Positions 9,458 through 20,219 of a DNA stretch of 23,707 nt are shown here, in pieces. Numbering within the stretch: the first letter of the stretch is position 1; each line of letters opens with the position of its first letter. The stretch comes from Botryllus schlosseri. Taxonomy: Eukaryota; Chordata; Ascidiacea; Stolidobranchia; Styelidae. Where the stretch lies: contig ATSW01004220.1 of NCBI GenBank assembly GCA_000444245.1, positions 1-23,707 of the forward strand, given 5' to 3'. The notes under the pieces are model-generated. The model saw only the letters and a list, made by a program, of their open reading frames with translations. It searched no databases and was not told the DNA's origin. A program made the translations under genes and the position numbers.

Positions 9458-11423
9458 ACCAGATTAGGAGAGCGCTTGTAAAATTTATAACTAATATCAA
9501 ATGGAATTTGTACGACACACCTATTTGTTTATTGCATGTTTTGCAAGCTCTAGCCCCGCCAAGTTTGAATTTTGACATCGTGGGAAACCAGTGATTGTGG
9601 TTATGGGAATCTGGTGTTGAGCTGCCTTGCACGTCAATGGACGTTTTAGTTGATATAAACGCACTATTTCTGCAAATAGCAACTCGTAATCTTACTGTTG
9701 CCATTGGGTTTTCAATTTTTTCAACGTTTTATTGTCCGCTCTCAATCGCGACAGAGCAAGTTGAAGGGGCGCAATGCATGTAGCCCCGAGCGCCTGGCCG
9801 CATTTCGNTTTCAAGGTTAGCAAATTGTGGTACAAATAACAGCAAATACGGGCTGCCACTGTGATGCGTTTTGTAATGATATATTTTAAATGTCATAGCT
9901 GTTGATCAGCTGGATGATTATACGACTCAGAAGGGTGGCCAGGGGCTCTGCACGAACTGATATGTGTGTGTGATGCATTGACGGTGGCTGTTGCGTTTTT
10001 TGCTATATGTGATGGCTATTTTTCCTGAAGTGAGGACCTGCCGATTGTCTGGAATTTACTCGGTCCTTGTTTATTCTCCATATTTTGAGCCTACCATAAA
10101 TGGTGTTATTTCCATCTGAGTAGTGTTCATTATATTATTTCGATTGTGAGCATTGGTGTCACTTTTGACATATTCAGCAGTGTATTGAGACATGCGTATT
10201 TAATTTTTTCAATTGGCATTCGCCAGCAACATCACCGATATTTGACTTTTAGCAAGTCACTCCACGCTATATTTATTGGAATTGAATGTAAGGCATCCCC
10301 TTGCTACTATTTTTAAGCCCAACATTCAAAGTTTGAAAATGGTTATGCAGAAGCGTCTCCTGGGTTTCGCTGGCCACCGTTAAACGTTTAGATCTAATTG
10401 ATATGTACTTCTTTTTCACTTGTAGAATTTTGTCCATTCTACTGAAGCTACCAGTGACAGGACCTTTGTGTGATCATTTAGTATGGAATGTAAGGAGTTG
10501 AATATTCTCATTGGCTGTTCCATAGCACATAGTACACGTCACCGTTGCTGTTCTCACTAGTTTTCAATTGTCCGTTTATACATTACCAAAATTCCCATTC
10601 ATGGTACGCATCCCTTGCTACACTAGAATATAAAACAAATATTTCATCATAATTCCATGGTCTCTATATCCCGTTGTGTATTTACACCAGCTTTGAAATC
10701 CAATAAATGTCAGATGGTATGCTGGTCCTACTGCCTGTGTCATAGTGGAAATTTGTTGATTCTTGTTCCGAATCTCTAACTGACACAAGTAAATTGTACC
10801 GGCCACCTTGGACGATTACGAGTGTCCCGAGTTAATTCCAGACCGTCGGTTGGTTTTGCTGAATGTCCCGCTTGCGTGTTGCTTTGAGATTGAACATTAA
10901 GATTCTCTGCATACGCGAGGCTGTCTGTTGAAATCAAGTTCAAAGCTTATGTCGTCAAGCTGAAAAGTCACACGATCCTGTGTCTAGAGCAGGCCCGAGA
11001 CATTGCCTGGAACGAATATTTCTGTGTCGTACGAAATATTGCCAATCTTATCTCTTTCTAAATGCGATCCACACTTCCAAAATGGAGCCGCATTCAAGCG
11101 TCTCGCTACCCTTGTCAGCGTAATGGTTCAATGTGTTTGTCGCTCGCTTGATGTTTTACATTGTGTCTTTGTGTCGCGGCTTTTGCATTTGTAAGCTGTA
11201 TATCTCAGATTTTCTCTCGACTCCACCAGCTTTTACAGTGTCTATTTTCCTAATTGAATCCTATGGTATTTGTAATGTTGCTTTTGCTTGGCTTGTCTCT
11301 TTGCAATTCGCAGCATGACACAGATTTAATTGTAATGATAGACAACGTTATTGTGCATAATATTCTATACACTGATCAATATGTTTAGGTACTGTTTCTC
11401 CGCGTTTGCCAGTCGGGCGTTTT

Positions 11424-11429
11424 AATAAA
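11424..11429 (+). terminator. candidate poly(A) signal AATAAA
   Basis: Canonical hexamer followed by T-rich sequence (ATTTTTATTATC, then TTTCTGTTTTC), which fits a downstream cleavage element. It would give a MED13 3' UTR of about 2.3 kb. Confidence 0.4.
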
Positions 11430-11470
11430 ATATTTTTATTATCAATTCCAATTTCTGTTTTCTACATTTC

Positions 11471-12801
11471 TTCTCCATTATGTGGTTGCCTACATTATTC
11501 TTTTTATTTGTAAAATATAGGTGTATATGCCTACTTATGCATCGCCGAGTGCTGGTATGTCATGTTGTGATGAAGATCAAATGTGGAGAGGGATTATACA
11601 ATCTTGAGTGCACTGCTGGACTTATTTGAAGCGTTCGACATCTGATTTCTTGGATTAGATGGTGAGTACGTCGGCCTTGATGATATCCTTGTGAAGTGTA
11701 TTGCCTTTTAGCTGTGCCTTTGTGAGTGTACTGGTGTTCCAATGTTGTCTGATTGATTGGCAAGATTGCAAAGAATGAACTGATTTATGAGGATATTTTG
11801 TCGATGGTGATGCCTTCACCAAATACGATTCGGAATTATTAGTTATTGAAAACGAATGGTAATGAAAGATCTGATTGTGTACTACTAACACTTATAAATA
11901 TTAATTAATGGTCATACTTGTCAGAACAATAGCCAAGTGGATGTCAGATTACGAAGAGCGGTTTACTAGACTCACTGTCTTGACTGTTGATGACTCTTGA
12001 TTATGTTTTGAAAGTAGGCTTCAAAAGCTGTGGGATCAGGTTGACTACCAAGAGTGCCTCAAGATATTCCTAGATTCAGTGAGAGCATTAGACTCGTTCA
12101 GCTAATGTATTTAGAAACTATAGGTACTGCTTGATGTGATGAAATTCCTAATTAATACCTTAACATTGTTCCTAAAAATGATATCTCAAATCCTATTCTT
12201 TCTGGGAATATGTTATTTTTCTCTATTTTATGTATTATGCTCTTTGTCCTAGGAATTGCCACCCTAATTGGTTGGTAGGCACTCTCCTCCCATTACACCG
12301 GAGAGATGCATGACTTCAGTATTATCACTACTTGAAAAAATTTATTGTTTACTGAATAGATTGCTGAATGGTAATTACTAAGATTTTAAGATATTCTGCC
12401 AAAAAAGGTCAGCAATAAAGGAACTTTTGTCTTTTTTCTAAAGCTAGTTGGGGTGGGGGCAAGTTCAGCAATATACATTACGAGTTTCACACATTTTAAA
12501 AAAAATAACAGTAAAACTGTTACCACATTTAATACCATTGACCTGGTGGCCTGGACTCACCATCTTCAATGCCATGAATTTGGCTGATGACCAATCCTAA
12601 ATCAGTCACCAAATTGGGTGTGTTATAACCGTAGCCTAACGTCAGGTGATTTTTTCAATATCATATCGATGGGTTCATTCGTTGAAGTATGCGTATAGTC
12701 TTCTTGGTAATTGGTTCACTGGTGCTCCCATGCTGTGCAAGTCGGCAAGTTTGTCCAGCTAATCCCTTCATCATTTGTTTTGCTGGTATAGTATTACCAA
12801 T
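11471..12801. other. spacer between MED13 and Dispatched
   Basis: No supported gene on either strand. It should hold the Dispatched promoter and 5' UTR. A possible acceptor (GCTGGTATAG) ends at about 12791, just before the proposed start codon. Confidence 0.4.
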
Positions 12802-12896
12802 ATGGTTGAAGAATCGGAAAGAAGTGAAAACTCGGTTCTCAAAAGTATACAAGAGAAAAGGAATAAGAGGAGGGAGGAAGAAAGGAATGTTGGTTG
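12802..12896 (+). CDS. DISP1: Dispatched exon 1 (cytosolic N-terminus)
   Basis: ATG 12802 (G at +4) is the first Met after an in-frame TAA at 12760. It encodes a 31-residue, strongly charged tail (MVEESERSEN..., then KRNKRREEERNVG) that suits the cytosolic segment before TM1. The donor GTGAGT at 12897 leaves two bases, and TG + G makes the Trp codon that leads into YSWLLSDYPV. An overlapping frame (ATG 12689) uses donor GTAAGT at 12901 and also joins in phase. I prefer the charged frame because it fits membrane topology. The true N-terminus could also lie in an earlier exon; human DISP1 has a longer tail. Confidence 0.55.
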
Positions 12897-15800
12897 GTGA
12901 GTAAGTTAGCTACCAGTACGACCCTTTTATTACAATACAAAAAGCTGTCCACACATTAGGTATAAGATGCAAACGAGTACCGCAGAACGCATTCATTTTG
13001 TACTTGTTTTGTTAGGTATTCTTGGCTGCTGTCCGACTATCCAGTGTTGGTGTTGTTCTTGTGCACTTGTCTCATTGCTGGCAGTGTAGCCGTTTCTGTG
13101 ATTTATGTTGACCCGCCAGACTTCAGCGAACCATCAAAAGTAAGCTGCTTGTTACTATGCTGAATCTGTGTCGCAATCAGCTTTGCATGAATGTTTGCGC
13201 TGGAGTTCGAAGATACCTCTGTACCACGTGTATGATGTAAAAGAATAATGTACATTATGATTTTCATATGAATTGGGAGAGGGAGAAAGAGATACTTTGT
13301 TTTGGAATCGCATATATACGATTCCGGTAATTAACATTAGGACATCAACAGAACCGCTGTCAGGTTTATCTAGGCTTGATACTGCCAATAGTACATAAAA
13401 TACGAAATGAAGAACACAACTAGAAATCATAATAAGCGGGTCGGTTATAATGCTGTACTATTTGTATGTTTTTACTGTAGCCCACTGTCTGTATGGCACA
13501 CCCTACTTTATTTTGATAGACTTGGGTGTATTTTACACTTATGTTTGATGAGTGTTTGACACCAAGTTTAACAGATTTCGTAATTTCTTTACTATATTGA
13601 AGTCTTATATTTAAAAAACTTGATTGCTTATTTAAGATAGGGTTTCACTTGGATGTATCAATAAAAGTCTCGCTAAATAGCACTACAGCCGCATAGCCAA
13701 TTCAGGAAACTATATGATTGTCATTTGTTGCTTACATTTGGATTGGATCGCAGTGCTCAGCTCAAGCCAAGATCTATTGAGGCATTCTTGGTAGTTCTGA
13801 AGAGGCACCGTTTATGTTAAAAAGTAGTTTCATTTAGTGTTTTTTATCCAGCAATCCCATCATTTCCATTGATTGCAAGGTCAAATATATCTTGCGATCA
13901 AACACAATGGAGATGAGATGAGGCAGATACACTAATTACAAGCATTGCATAAAAAGTCACATTAACAGCCCCCACGTGAATAGTGGTAATGTGTTGATGT
14001 CGATGCTAGCTGGCCGATTCTAACCCAGCATGGGCTGTGCAAGTGCACTGTGCAGTGTGCGGGCCAGAGTAGACCTAGCAGTATTTGAGCATAATCCATA
14101 TGCCGCTATCATCAAATTGAAATTTTGGTTTGGCAACCGTGCCTACAATTCGTTAAATGTTGGTGTTGATTTCTAGCCTTGTTACATTGTCTCACTATTG
14201 GCTTAATCCCTGAGACAACCATGTTTGAATTATTCATCGTTACGGGCGATTGCGCCAGATTTCATTTCGTCTTGTATTTGCTGCAATAAAACCCAATTTG
14301 TACTTTATCGACAAGAAATTATGTTAATTTTTCAGTTCAGAGTTGAAATTTTAAACCCTATCCCATCAATGCTACCATAATTCAAGTTTTATGCAAATTC
14401 AACAGGAACCACGGCAAAAAAATCTTTTCAAATGGGCTGAAATTACATGTGTACATGATATCATACATATGCTAAAACTGCATTTGTTGCATGATGCAAC
14501 TTGCATCAATGACATCCTGCCTGCTAATATTCACTGAATCAAATATGATGTTACTTTTTTGCTGCAGGGATTCGAAGTGAGAGGGACGGATCTAGCAGAT
14601 CGTGTCGTAACTTGGAAAAACTTGTATGATAACACCGGTTACAATCAGACACTTGCCACCTATCCTACTCTTTATGCAAAACGCCGTGTGGAAGCTCAGA
14701 GACAAATAGTACTGTCAAAGAATCGAACACACCCTTACCGATCTATAATAGGTCTTATTTTCAACTTGTTCAGGACAAAAAGAAGCGACGTCTTGACAGA
14801 AAGAAAAATAAAAATAAACGGAAAACCAAAAACTCCCGTTCTAGACTGCGAAGGAGCGCCTTTATGCCCCGATGGAACTTCACAGAGAATGGATACTTCT
14901 GTTACAATCCAAGTGAGATAGGAACCTACCGTATGGACTTTGCTTGATATCCAGGATCATTGTACCGCCATCAATGCAATGAAAGGCACGGTGCTTTTTA
15001 TACGGTTATCATCGAACCATCAATGGTGACTAATACCACAATAATTCCTCCCGAAAGTAGCTATGTTAATATTGAAATAACAGAGGTCTGGCTGGAAGCA
15101 AGATATGGGGAGATAATCTACACGAAATTTAACACATGCCAAGATTGCTCACTCCTAATGGTTGTGTTTAGTTTCTGTTAATGTCTTGCCTACATCAGAA
15201 ATGACTAATGTACCGTGTAGTGAATGGAAACAAGTACTGATTGTTCATGGTTTCTTAACAAAATTCACTTTGAATTGCACCCATTGCACTTTGTGTCTAT
15301 GACGTCAATGTAAGTTTTGTGATAACTAGTGGTAACGCTAGTATGCTAGACTTGGCTATTAGTAACTTAGATAGTCTGATATCAAGACTGGAGACTGTGA
15401 TATTTCTGGTTGCATTTATCATTCTTGCGCCGAAAGAGATTTGCTTTTGTATACGATTACTACAGTAATCCCGGAAATTTTGGAGGTGATGTCCTTTGTT
15501 CAAGGGTTTTCAGTACGGGATTCAAGGCTGTTAACTAATCGAGTTGAAGTATGTATTATTCAGCGGATCACTTTCAAGACTATTTGTTCACACTTCTTGT
15601 GATCCGACTTACTCGCTGAGACTATATGAAGGCCTATGACTCTGTACCATTGTGCTAGTAATCAAACAGTGTTGAATCTTAGCATCATAGTCCGTCATAA
15701 GATATCTTACCCATGTCAGGTTAATGATTTTATAGTTGAAATGACAAAAATAAGGATAACAAGCAATTACGAATGCTATTCACGGTACCCAGTGCTCACA

Positions 15801-18800
15801 ACAATGCTGGAAAGTGAATACTGGTAGCACCTTTTGTAACTAAGATCAGTACTGATATTTTCCATATTCCTGTGTACCGGTATATCGTGACTAGCTCCTA
15901 ATAGATTTCCTTATATAATCTGCGATGCTCATTACTCAGTTGCTGATGTAATTGTTGGAGTGCATGTATCGATTATTATCTTCATGCTACAATCATTCGG
16001 TGAAATGTAAACTTTTTGGGAGTTCAATGATGTTTGATTCTCAAGCCAAATTAGATACTCGGTCATTCACATTTTAACCTGGTAGTCTGGTAATTTTATT
16101 GTATGTGTAAGTGTAATCAAATGGTCTACAAACAACGAGCTAGGTATATTTCTATCCAAATCTCGTTCAAAGATGATCTTTCAACTTCTACTTCACGATT
16201 AGGCCTATTTCAGATCGGTAAAATGCCAATGACTGTTTGATAATGTTTAGAGTCAAACTATGCACGATTTGTCTTGGAGTCGACACAGCAATCTTCCCTT
16301 TGGAGCGTGGAAGGCTTGAGCAGCGTGTGCCAGGCCGAAAGAGCCCTTCTGAACCACGTCACTTATTCGGATGTGTGTATCCATGCGGCAAGTCCGTCCA
16401 GTCATCCTGTTGACGTAAGATGATAATTTTGTAATCAACTTCTGTGCGAGCTATGGATTACTGTTTTTCAATTTTGGTATGAATTTGATTCTCAGTATAG
16501 TTCAATATTATATTATCAGTTTATCACTTGCATTTTGGTAAAGGACACATACAACGATGAAATTGTTACGGTATTGTTTTTAAATGAACTAAGTGTACTC
16601 TAATTACCGGAGGGCACTCTGTTCACGATTCAAATTGAAATCACCGACAAGATAGCGTAATGGTGAAGCGTCCGGCTTCTTGATTGGTAGGTCGTGGGCT
16701 CGATCCCCGGCCGGGGCAGACCAAAGACCTGATTAGTAACACCGGTATCCATGACTTCCCCGCTTGGCGCTCCTGCATTACTGGGATAGCATGGAGCGGG
16801 GGTGCAAGACTCAGAATGCCGTACAAGGCTATATCTGCACCTACCTTGTCCAGCGGCATATGCGGATTATGCACTCGAGGTAGGCATATGCACAGATCGT
16901 GTATATGTCTATCATGAGTCGGTGTATATGCCGCAAAAATATCAAGGACAAAATAAACTACGAGACAAAGCCATAGCGGTATGTTGAGACATGGGTATCG
17001 GAGGGCTTTTCCATTGAAAGTCTCGTAATATTCAAAATTTACTGTTCAAGGCACACAATAGATTATTTATCTAGTAGTGGACCAGATGTGACATTACACG
17101 ACAAAATAATAATGAAACTCTTATTGTTGCTGGATCCCATAGAATATAGATAATTGGTTTTCGATGTCATTTAAATTTGTATATGGTGTACAAATTCTTT
17201 TTAAAAGTGAAGTATTTCATGATTATTATATTTTATTTATGATGTCGCTAGTTGATTCATCATTTGGGATGAATTGCTGGTGTAATGAGCAAGAATTGCT
17301 TGATGTCTCGTCTTGAACACAGTGTGTCTCATCTTACTCTCATCCGGGGGTAGGTTGAGACGTTTGAGCAACGATTTTTGAGGGCCAAGAAATCCATAAG
17401 TATGTTGTTCAATATAACTCAAGACATAGTCATAAATAGTACAGATCACAGGCTTTCCATTGGTACCAAAATTAATCCTCATAAGGCAATACTCTTAGAG
17501 TGGCGTTGAAATATCAGAAAAGTGTCTCATCTTGGCCCCCTCTCCCCTACATCTAACATCGTTGATAGACGATGGTACAGTAGGTACACATAACTTTATT
17601 GGCTACCCCAAATTTTGGGATGGCAACCCTGCATTGAACGTCCGCCTATCCCGTATCGATCCAACATGACAGTAATGGCCGGCATATTTCAGGTCGCCAC
17701 CTCGTGCTGTCCGACTTTCTCCGTCTCCAACTACGTCGCGTACCTCGCCGGCGTCTCGTCGTGCAGCGCCATCACGAGCCGCGACCTGCGCAAAGTATCT
17801 TCCCTTTTGCGCGACTGTGCGCCGTTTTACGCCAACAAGTCGCTCTCTAGCCACTGCTGGAAAAGGCGTCGCGACGAGCGTCTCGACGAAAACGACGGTT
17901 GCAAAGGCGCGCCGTCGCGTTGTGTCAAGTATGACGCTGTCTTCTCGGTGTTCCATTATCTTGCTGATAAAGACTTTTTGACCAGCGTGCTAAAAAACGA
18001 CAGTGATTTTAAATATTCTCTGCGTCACACGGCAGTTTTCCTGCCTGCTATGAAAAATAGGGGCTTGCTGGACTTGTATTACAACAATTTTCGCGATCCA
18101 ACACTAATGTCTGGCACGGGATTGCGCGTAGCTGGCGTCGACTTTGGGTTAAACGACCATGTTTTCGATCGAACCCTGCAAAGTGACATGAAGTACCCAT
18201 TAGCGGCGATGGCTGCTGTCATGGTGATTATCTCGTTTTACACCAAGTCCATTTTTGTGACAGCCATGAGCGTCATAGCATCTGTCAGTTCGTTGTTTAT
18301 GGCTTTTTTCTTGTACACGGTCATTTTTGAGTTTACGCATTTTCCATTTATGAATTTGACCGCCATTATGGTTATGGTCGGGGTGGGCGCCGATAATGTG
18401 TTTGTGTACTGCAGCGCGTGGAAAACGTATAAACAGTTTGACGCCCGCGGCTCTGGGCCTTACGGTAGGAAAAACAATGGCAAGCTTGACCCCGCCAGGC
18501 TAGGCGTTGTTACCAGGATGACTTTAAAACACGCGGCGCGCTCGATGTTCGTGACTGGCGTCACGACGGCGTCCGCATTTTTGGCGAATTACGCCAGCAC
18601 AGTCACTGCTATCAAATGCTTTGGGGTATTCACGGGACTCACCGTGCTGATGAATTTGTTCATGTGCGTCACCTGGCTGCCCGCCGCGGTTATCGTGCAC
18701 GAAAAGTACTTTTCTCAAATCTTTTTTACTATGTTCAAACGCTGTGTCGCCGAAAAAGGCCGCTGTTCTTTCTTCAAATGCTGCTCCGTCTTCAAATGCC

Positions 18801-20219
18801 TGCAAGATTGTTCCCGGGTGTTTTTCCAAAAGATACAAATCTACATTATCGTGAAGTTACGATGGTTTTGGCTGTTTGTCGGCGCTGCGCTAGCGGCCGG
18901 TGGTTGTGTCGCGATATTCGTCCATCCCAAGCTGCGTCTGCCTTCGAAAAATTCAAAATTTCAGTACTTCAAGTCTTCCCACCACTTTGAGGCGTACGCG
19001 TTGACGCTGAGCGATCGTTTCGATTTCGAAAACGAGGGGATCGGATACATGCCAGTTTCTGTGGTCTTTGGCATCGTGCCTATGGACAATGGGAATCCGC
19101 TGGATCCCGATAACAAAGGGAGCATCGTCTTTGACAAGCATTTCGATATGTCGCACCCACAGAGCCAGCAATGGCTGTTGGATTTTTGTGCGAAAATACG
19201 GAAGCAGCCATTTTACAAACCCCACGGGGGGGAATACGATGATTTGAAGTAAGTCGCAATCATTAATATTCGGAACGCCGAGTGTACCCACTTGTAATAG
19301 CACACCTGCACGAGCATTCATTTCATCGGTGGAAATTTTTCTCATGTTCGTTTTAATTGATGCCGTTATGTCAAACATAATGGCGCGACTCCGTCTTGTT
19401 CGTATTACATTGCAGTCCTTGCATTCGTCAAAACTGCCGGAAAATGAGAGGTAGTCAGTATCAAATTACCTCTGTTTAGTTCCAAGCTCTCGATTGATCA
19501 GGCTTTCCTTGGTCTAATTGATTTTTGTTGTTGTTCTGCAATAGGCCTACTTATACTTGTATGTCACTTTTCAAAGCGGGGATAAAATGTTTCTGATTGT
19601 TTTTCTCCCGGTAAAGAGCAGTCGAAAAATGGATTTCTGTCATTTTTTGTGCGATGAAATGCACCGTACTGGTCACTGCAAATTGCATAAATGCATATTC
19701 TAATTTTGAAAAGTAGGCATGTCTAGGAATTATTGGGAATGCATCTTTCGACACTAATCCAAACTTCTGAACGGCACCAACAGATTGAGCATATATCTGT
19801 TTTCTTATCGTCCGCGATTATAGATAGCGTGCATCAATTAAGCATCCCCTACACTTGGCACCTTGCTTTGACCAGATTCAAGATGAATATATTTGATACG
19901 TTGCTGCCTCGTGACATCAATTATTCATGTCTGCCTAAATGATAAATATTGGTGATTTACCGGTTGCATTATCGACTTTGTAGGATATGCTTCATTGAGC
20001 CATTCAAGGAGTGGATGACATCTGATTGCGTCACGGCAGACAACTCCGATAATTCGCCGTGTTGTAAGAGGACCAAATTTCCGTACCCGCCAATGGTTTT
20101 CGAGAAGTGTTTGAAGAGGGCTGTTTACAAACTGTACAACACAATCAGTTTCGATCGGTTGACGCCTGGCCCAAGGTATGACGTATTTGACGACTGCAGG
20201 TCACTTGCAAAATCTTTCA
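12802..20219 (+). CDS. DISP1: Dispatched homologue, 5' part of gene (six exons; 3' end outside window)
   Basis: Dispatched is an RND-family, 12-TM plasma-membrane protein that releases cholesterol-modified Hedgehog from producing cells. Inferred coding exons are 12802-12896, 13016-13139, 14568-14912, 16251-16414, 17693-19248 and 19984-20219. All joins have GT/AG ends and matching codon phase, and the spliced product follows vertebrate DISP1 in order: tail, TM1 (YSWLLSDYPV), PDFSEPSK-GFEVRGT, first loop with FCYNP and SCCPTFSVSNY, sterol-sensing domain TM2-6, TM7, second loop with PCCKRTKFPYPPMVFEKCLKRA and TPGPRYD. About 840 residues are covered. TM8-12 and the C-terminal tail were not found before the window ends. 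Exon 3 needs one extra base to stay in frame. The TM4 motif reads GADN instead of GADD. DISP1, DISP2 and the single invertebrate Disp cannot be told apart here, so the symbol is by similarity. Confidence 0.9.
13016..13139 (+). CDS. DISP1: Dispatched exon 2 (TM1)
   Basis: Acceptor TTTTGTTAG, donor GTAAGC at 13140. It encodes YSWLLSDYPV, a hydrophobic helix (LVLFLCTCLIAGSVAVSVIY) and VDPPDFSEPSK, which matches the TM1 and PDFSDP segment of DISP1. It begins with one base that completes the codon from exon 1 and ends at phase 0. Confidence 0.85.
13140..14567 (+). other. Dispatched intron 2
   Basis: GTAAGC ... CTGCAG borders. No gene, RNA or clear repeat was recognised inside. Confidence 0.7.
14568..14912 (+). 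CDS. DISP1: Dispatched exon 3 (first extracellular loop), with frameshift
   Basis: It opens with GFEVRGTDLADRVVTWKNLY and TGYNQTLATYPTLYAK, close to vertebrate DISP1. The homologous continuation then lies in another frame: KTPCGSSETNSTVKES... to RRSAFMPRWNFTENGYFCYNP, which matches the vertebrate WNFHKDSFFCDVP region. The switch lies between 14633 and about 14700. The A4 run at 14678-14681 is the likeliest site, since one more A restores the frame. The donor GTGAGA at 14913 leaves phase 1, which fits exon 4. The loop shows N-glycosylation sequons (NST, NRS, NFT) and a furin-type RLRR-S site (14843-14857). I read the shift as an assembly error, because conservation resumes fully after it. Confidence 0.8.
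14913..16250 (+). other. Dispatched intron 3
   Basis: GTGAGA ... GTTTAG borders. It holds a TAGGCCTA palindrome at 16200-16207. Open frames inside (for example 14960-15181) do not resemble Dispatched and break its phase. Confidence 0.65.
16251..16414 (+). CDS. DISP1: Dispatched exon 4 (first loop, Cys-rich part)
   Basis: Encodes SNYARFVLESTQQSSLWSVE, then GLSSVCQAERALLNH and YSDVCIHAASPSSHPVD. This parallels vertebrate DISP1 RYSRVVF, LWNLPAIKSMC and FGDLC. It starts by completing a codon left by exon 3 (A + AG = Lys) and ends at phase 0 before GTAAGA. The donor is strong; the acceptor GTTTAG is acceptable. The exon is too diverged to be found by frame length alone, since it sits in a short open stretch. 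Confidence 0.8.
16415..17692 (+). other. Dispatched intron 4, containing a SINE
   Basis: GTAAGA ... ATTTCAG borders. A tRNA-derived SINE occupies roughly 16650-16960; the rest is unremarkable. Confidence 0.7.
16651..16960 (+). mobile_element. tRNA-derived SINE (extent approximate)
   Basis: A-box TAGCGTAATGG at 16653-16663 fits the RNA polymerase III consensus TRGYNNARNNG. B-box GGCTCGATCCC at 16697-16707 is one base from GGTTCGANNCC. The 33-nt spacing and surrounding tRNA-like head (GTGAAGCGTCCGGC, GGTCGTGGG) are typical. The body downstream is unrelated to tRNA and reaches an A-rich stretch (CAAAAATATC, GACAAAATAAAC) near 16935-16960 that may be the tail. I could not identify target duplications, so the ends are estimates. 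It is not a functional tRNA, because the acceptor stem and cloverleaf are not maintained. Confidence 0.7.
17693..19248 (+). CDS. DISP1: Dispatched exon 5 (end of loop 1, sterol-sensing domain, TM2-7)
   Basis: Begins after ATTTCAG with VATSCCPTFSVSNYVAYL, ends before GTAAGT at 19249 (phase 2) and encodes 518 residues. The loop part has LLRDCAPFYAN, SHCW and KYDAVFSVFHYLADKDFL. TM2-TM6 form the sterol-sensing domain, about 18190-18720: FYTKSIFVTAMSVIAS, FPFMNLTAIMVMVGVGADNVF, AARSMFVTGVTTASAFLANY, IKCFGVFTGLTVLMN, TWLPAAVIVHEKYF. A Cys-rich cytosolic segment and TM7 (WFWLFVGAALAAGGCVAIFV) follow, then loop 2 with FKSSHHFEAY and MDNGNPLDPDNKGSIVFDKHF. In the RND ion-coupling motif the second Asp of GADD is Asn (18395-18397). 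The base composition is richer in GC than the flanking introns, as expected of coding sequence. Confidence 0.95.
19249..19983 (+). other. Dispatched intron 5
   Basis: GTAAGT ... TTTGTAG borders. It contains a TAGGCCTA palindrome at 19542-19549 and no gene. Confidence 0.75.
19984..20219 (+). CDS. DISP1: Dispatched exon 6 (second extracellular loop)
   Basis: The first base completes the Lys codon from exon 5. It continues as ICFIEPFKEWM, PCCKRTKFPYPPMVFEKCL and SFDRLTPGPRYDVFDDCR, matching vertebrate DISP1 CFIETFKQWM, YPCCSHWSFPY and TPGPRFDINDTIR. I place the donor at 20220 (GTAAAA, phase 1) because similarity continues past the stronger-looking GTATGA at 20176. The end is therefore less certain than the start. 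TM8 onward should follow in the next exon. Confidence 0.85.

Larger units (their letters stand above)
9174..11470 (+). other. probable MED13 3' UTR
   Basis: T/G-rich sequence without a credible gene after the MED13 stop. Short open frames are chance. It contains three possible poly(A) signals (9452, 10702, 11424), the last being the strongest. Vertebrate MED13 genes are known for long 3' UTRs; the true length here is an inference and needs transcript data. Confidence 0.45.

Noticed and set aside
14931-14932. GTATGG as the donor of Dispatched exon 3
   Set aside because: It is also in phase, but the GTGAGA site at 14913 is stronger and gives exactly the family spacing between FC and the Y-x-R motif.
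14960-15181. 73-codon open frame downstream of Dispatched exon 3
   Set aside because: It has no similarity to Dispatched, lacks splice ends in phase and is bypassed by the exon 3 to exon 4 join.
16651-16725. Functional tRNA gene
   Set aside because: A and B boxes are present, but there is no paired acceptor stem and the sequence continues into a SINE-like body.
18953-19378. 141-codon antisense open frame
   Set aside because: It is the shadow of Dispatched exon 5, which is strongly conserved on the + strand.
20176-20177. GTATGA as the donor of Dispatched exon 6
   Set aside because: Similarity to the family continues past it (TPGPRYDVFDDCR against TPGPRFDINDTIR), so a later donor fits better.
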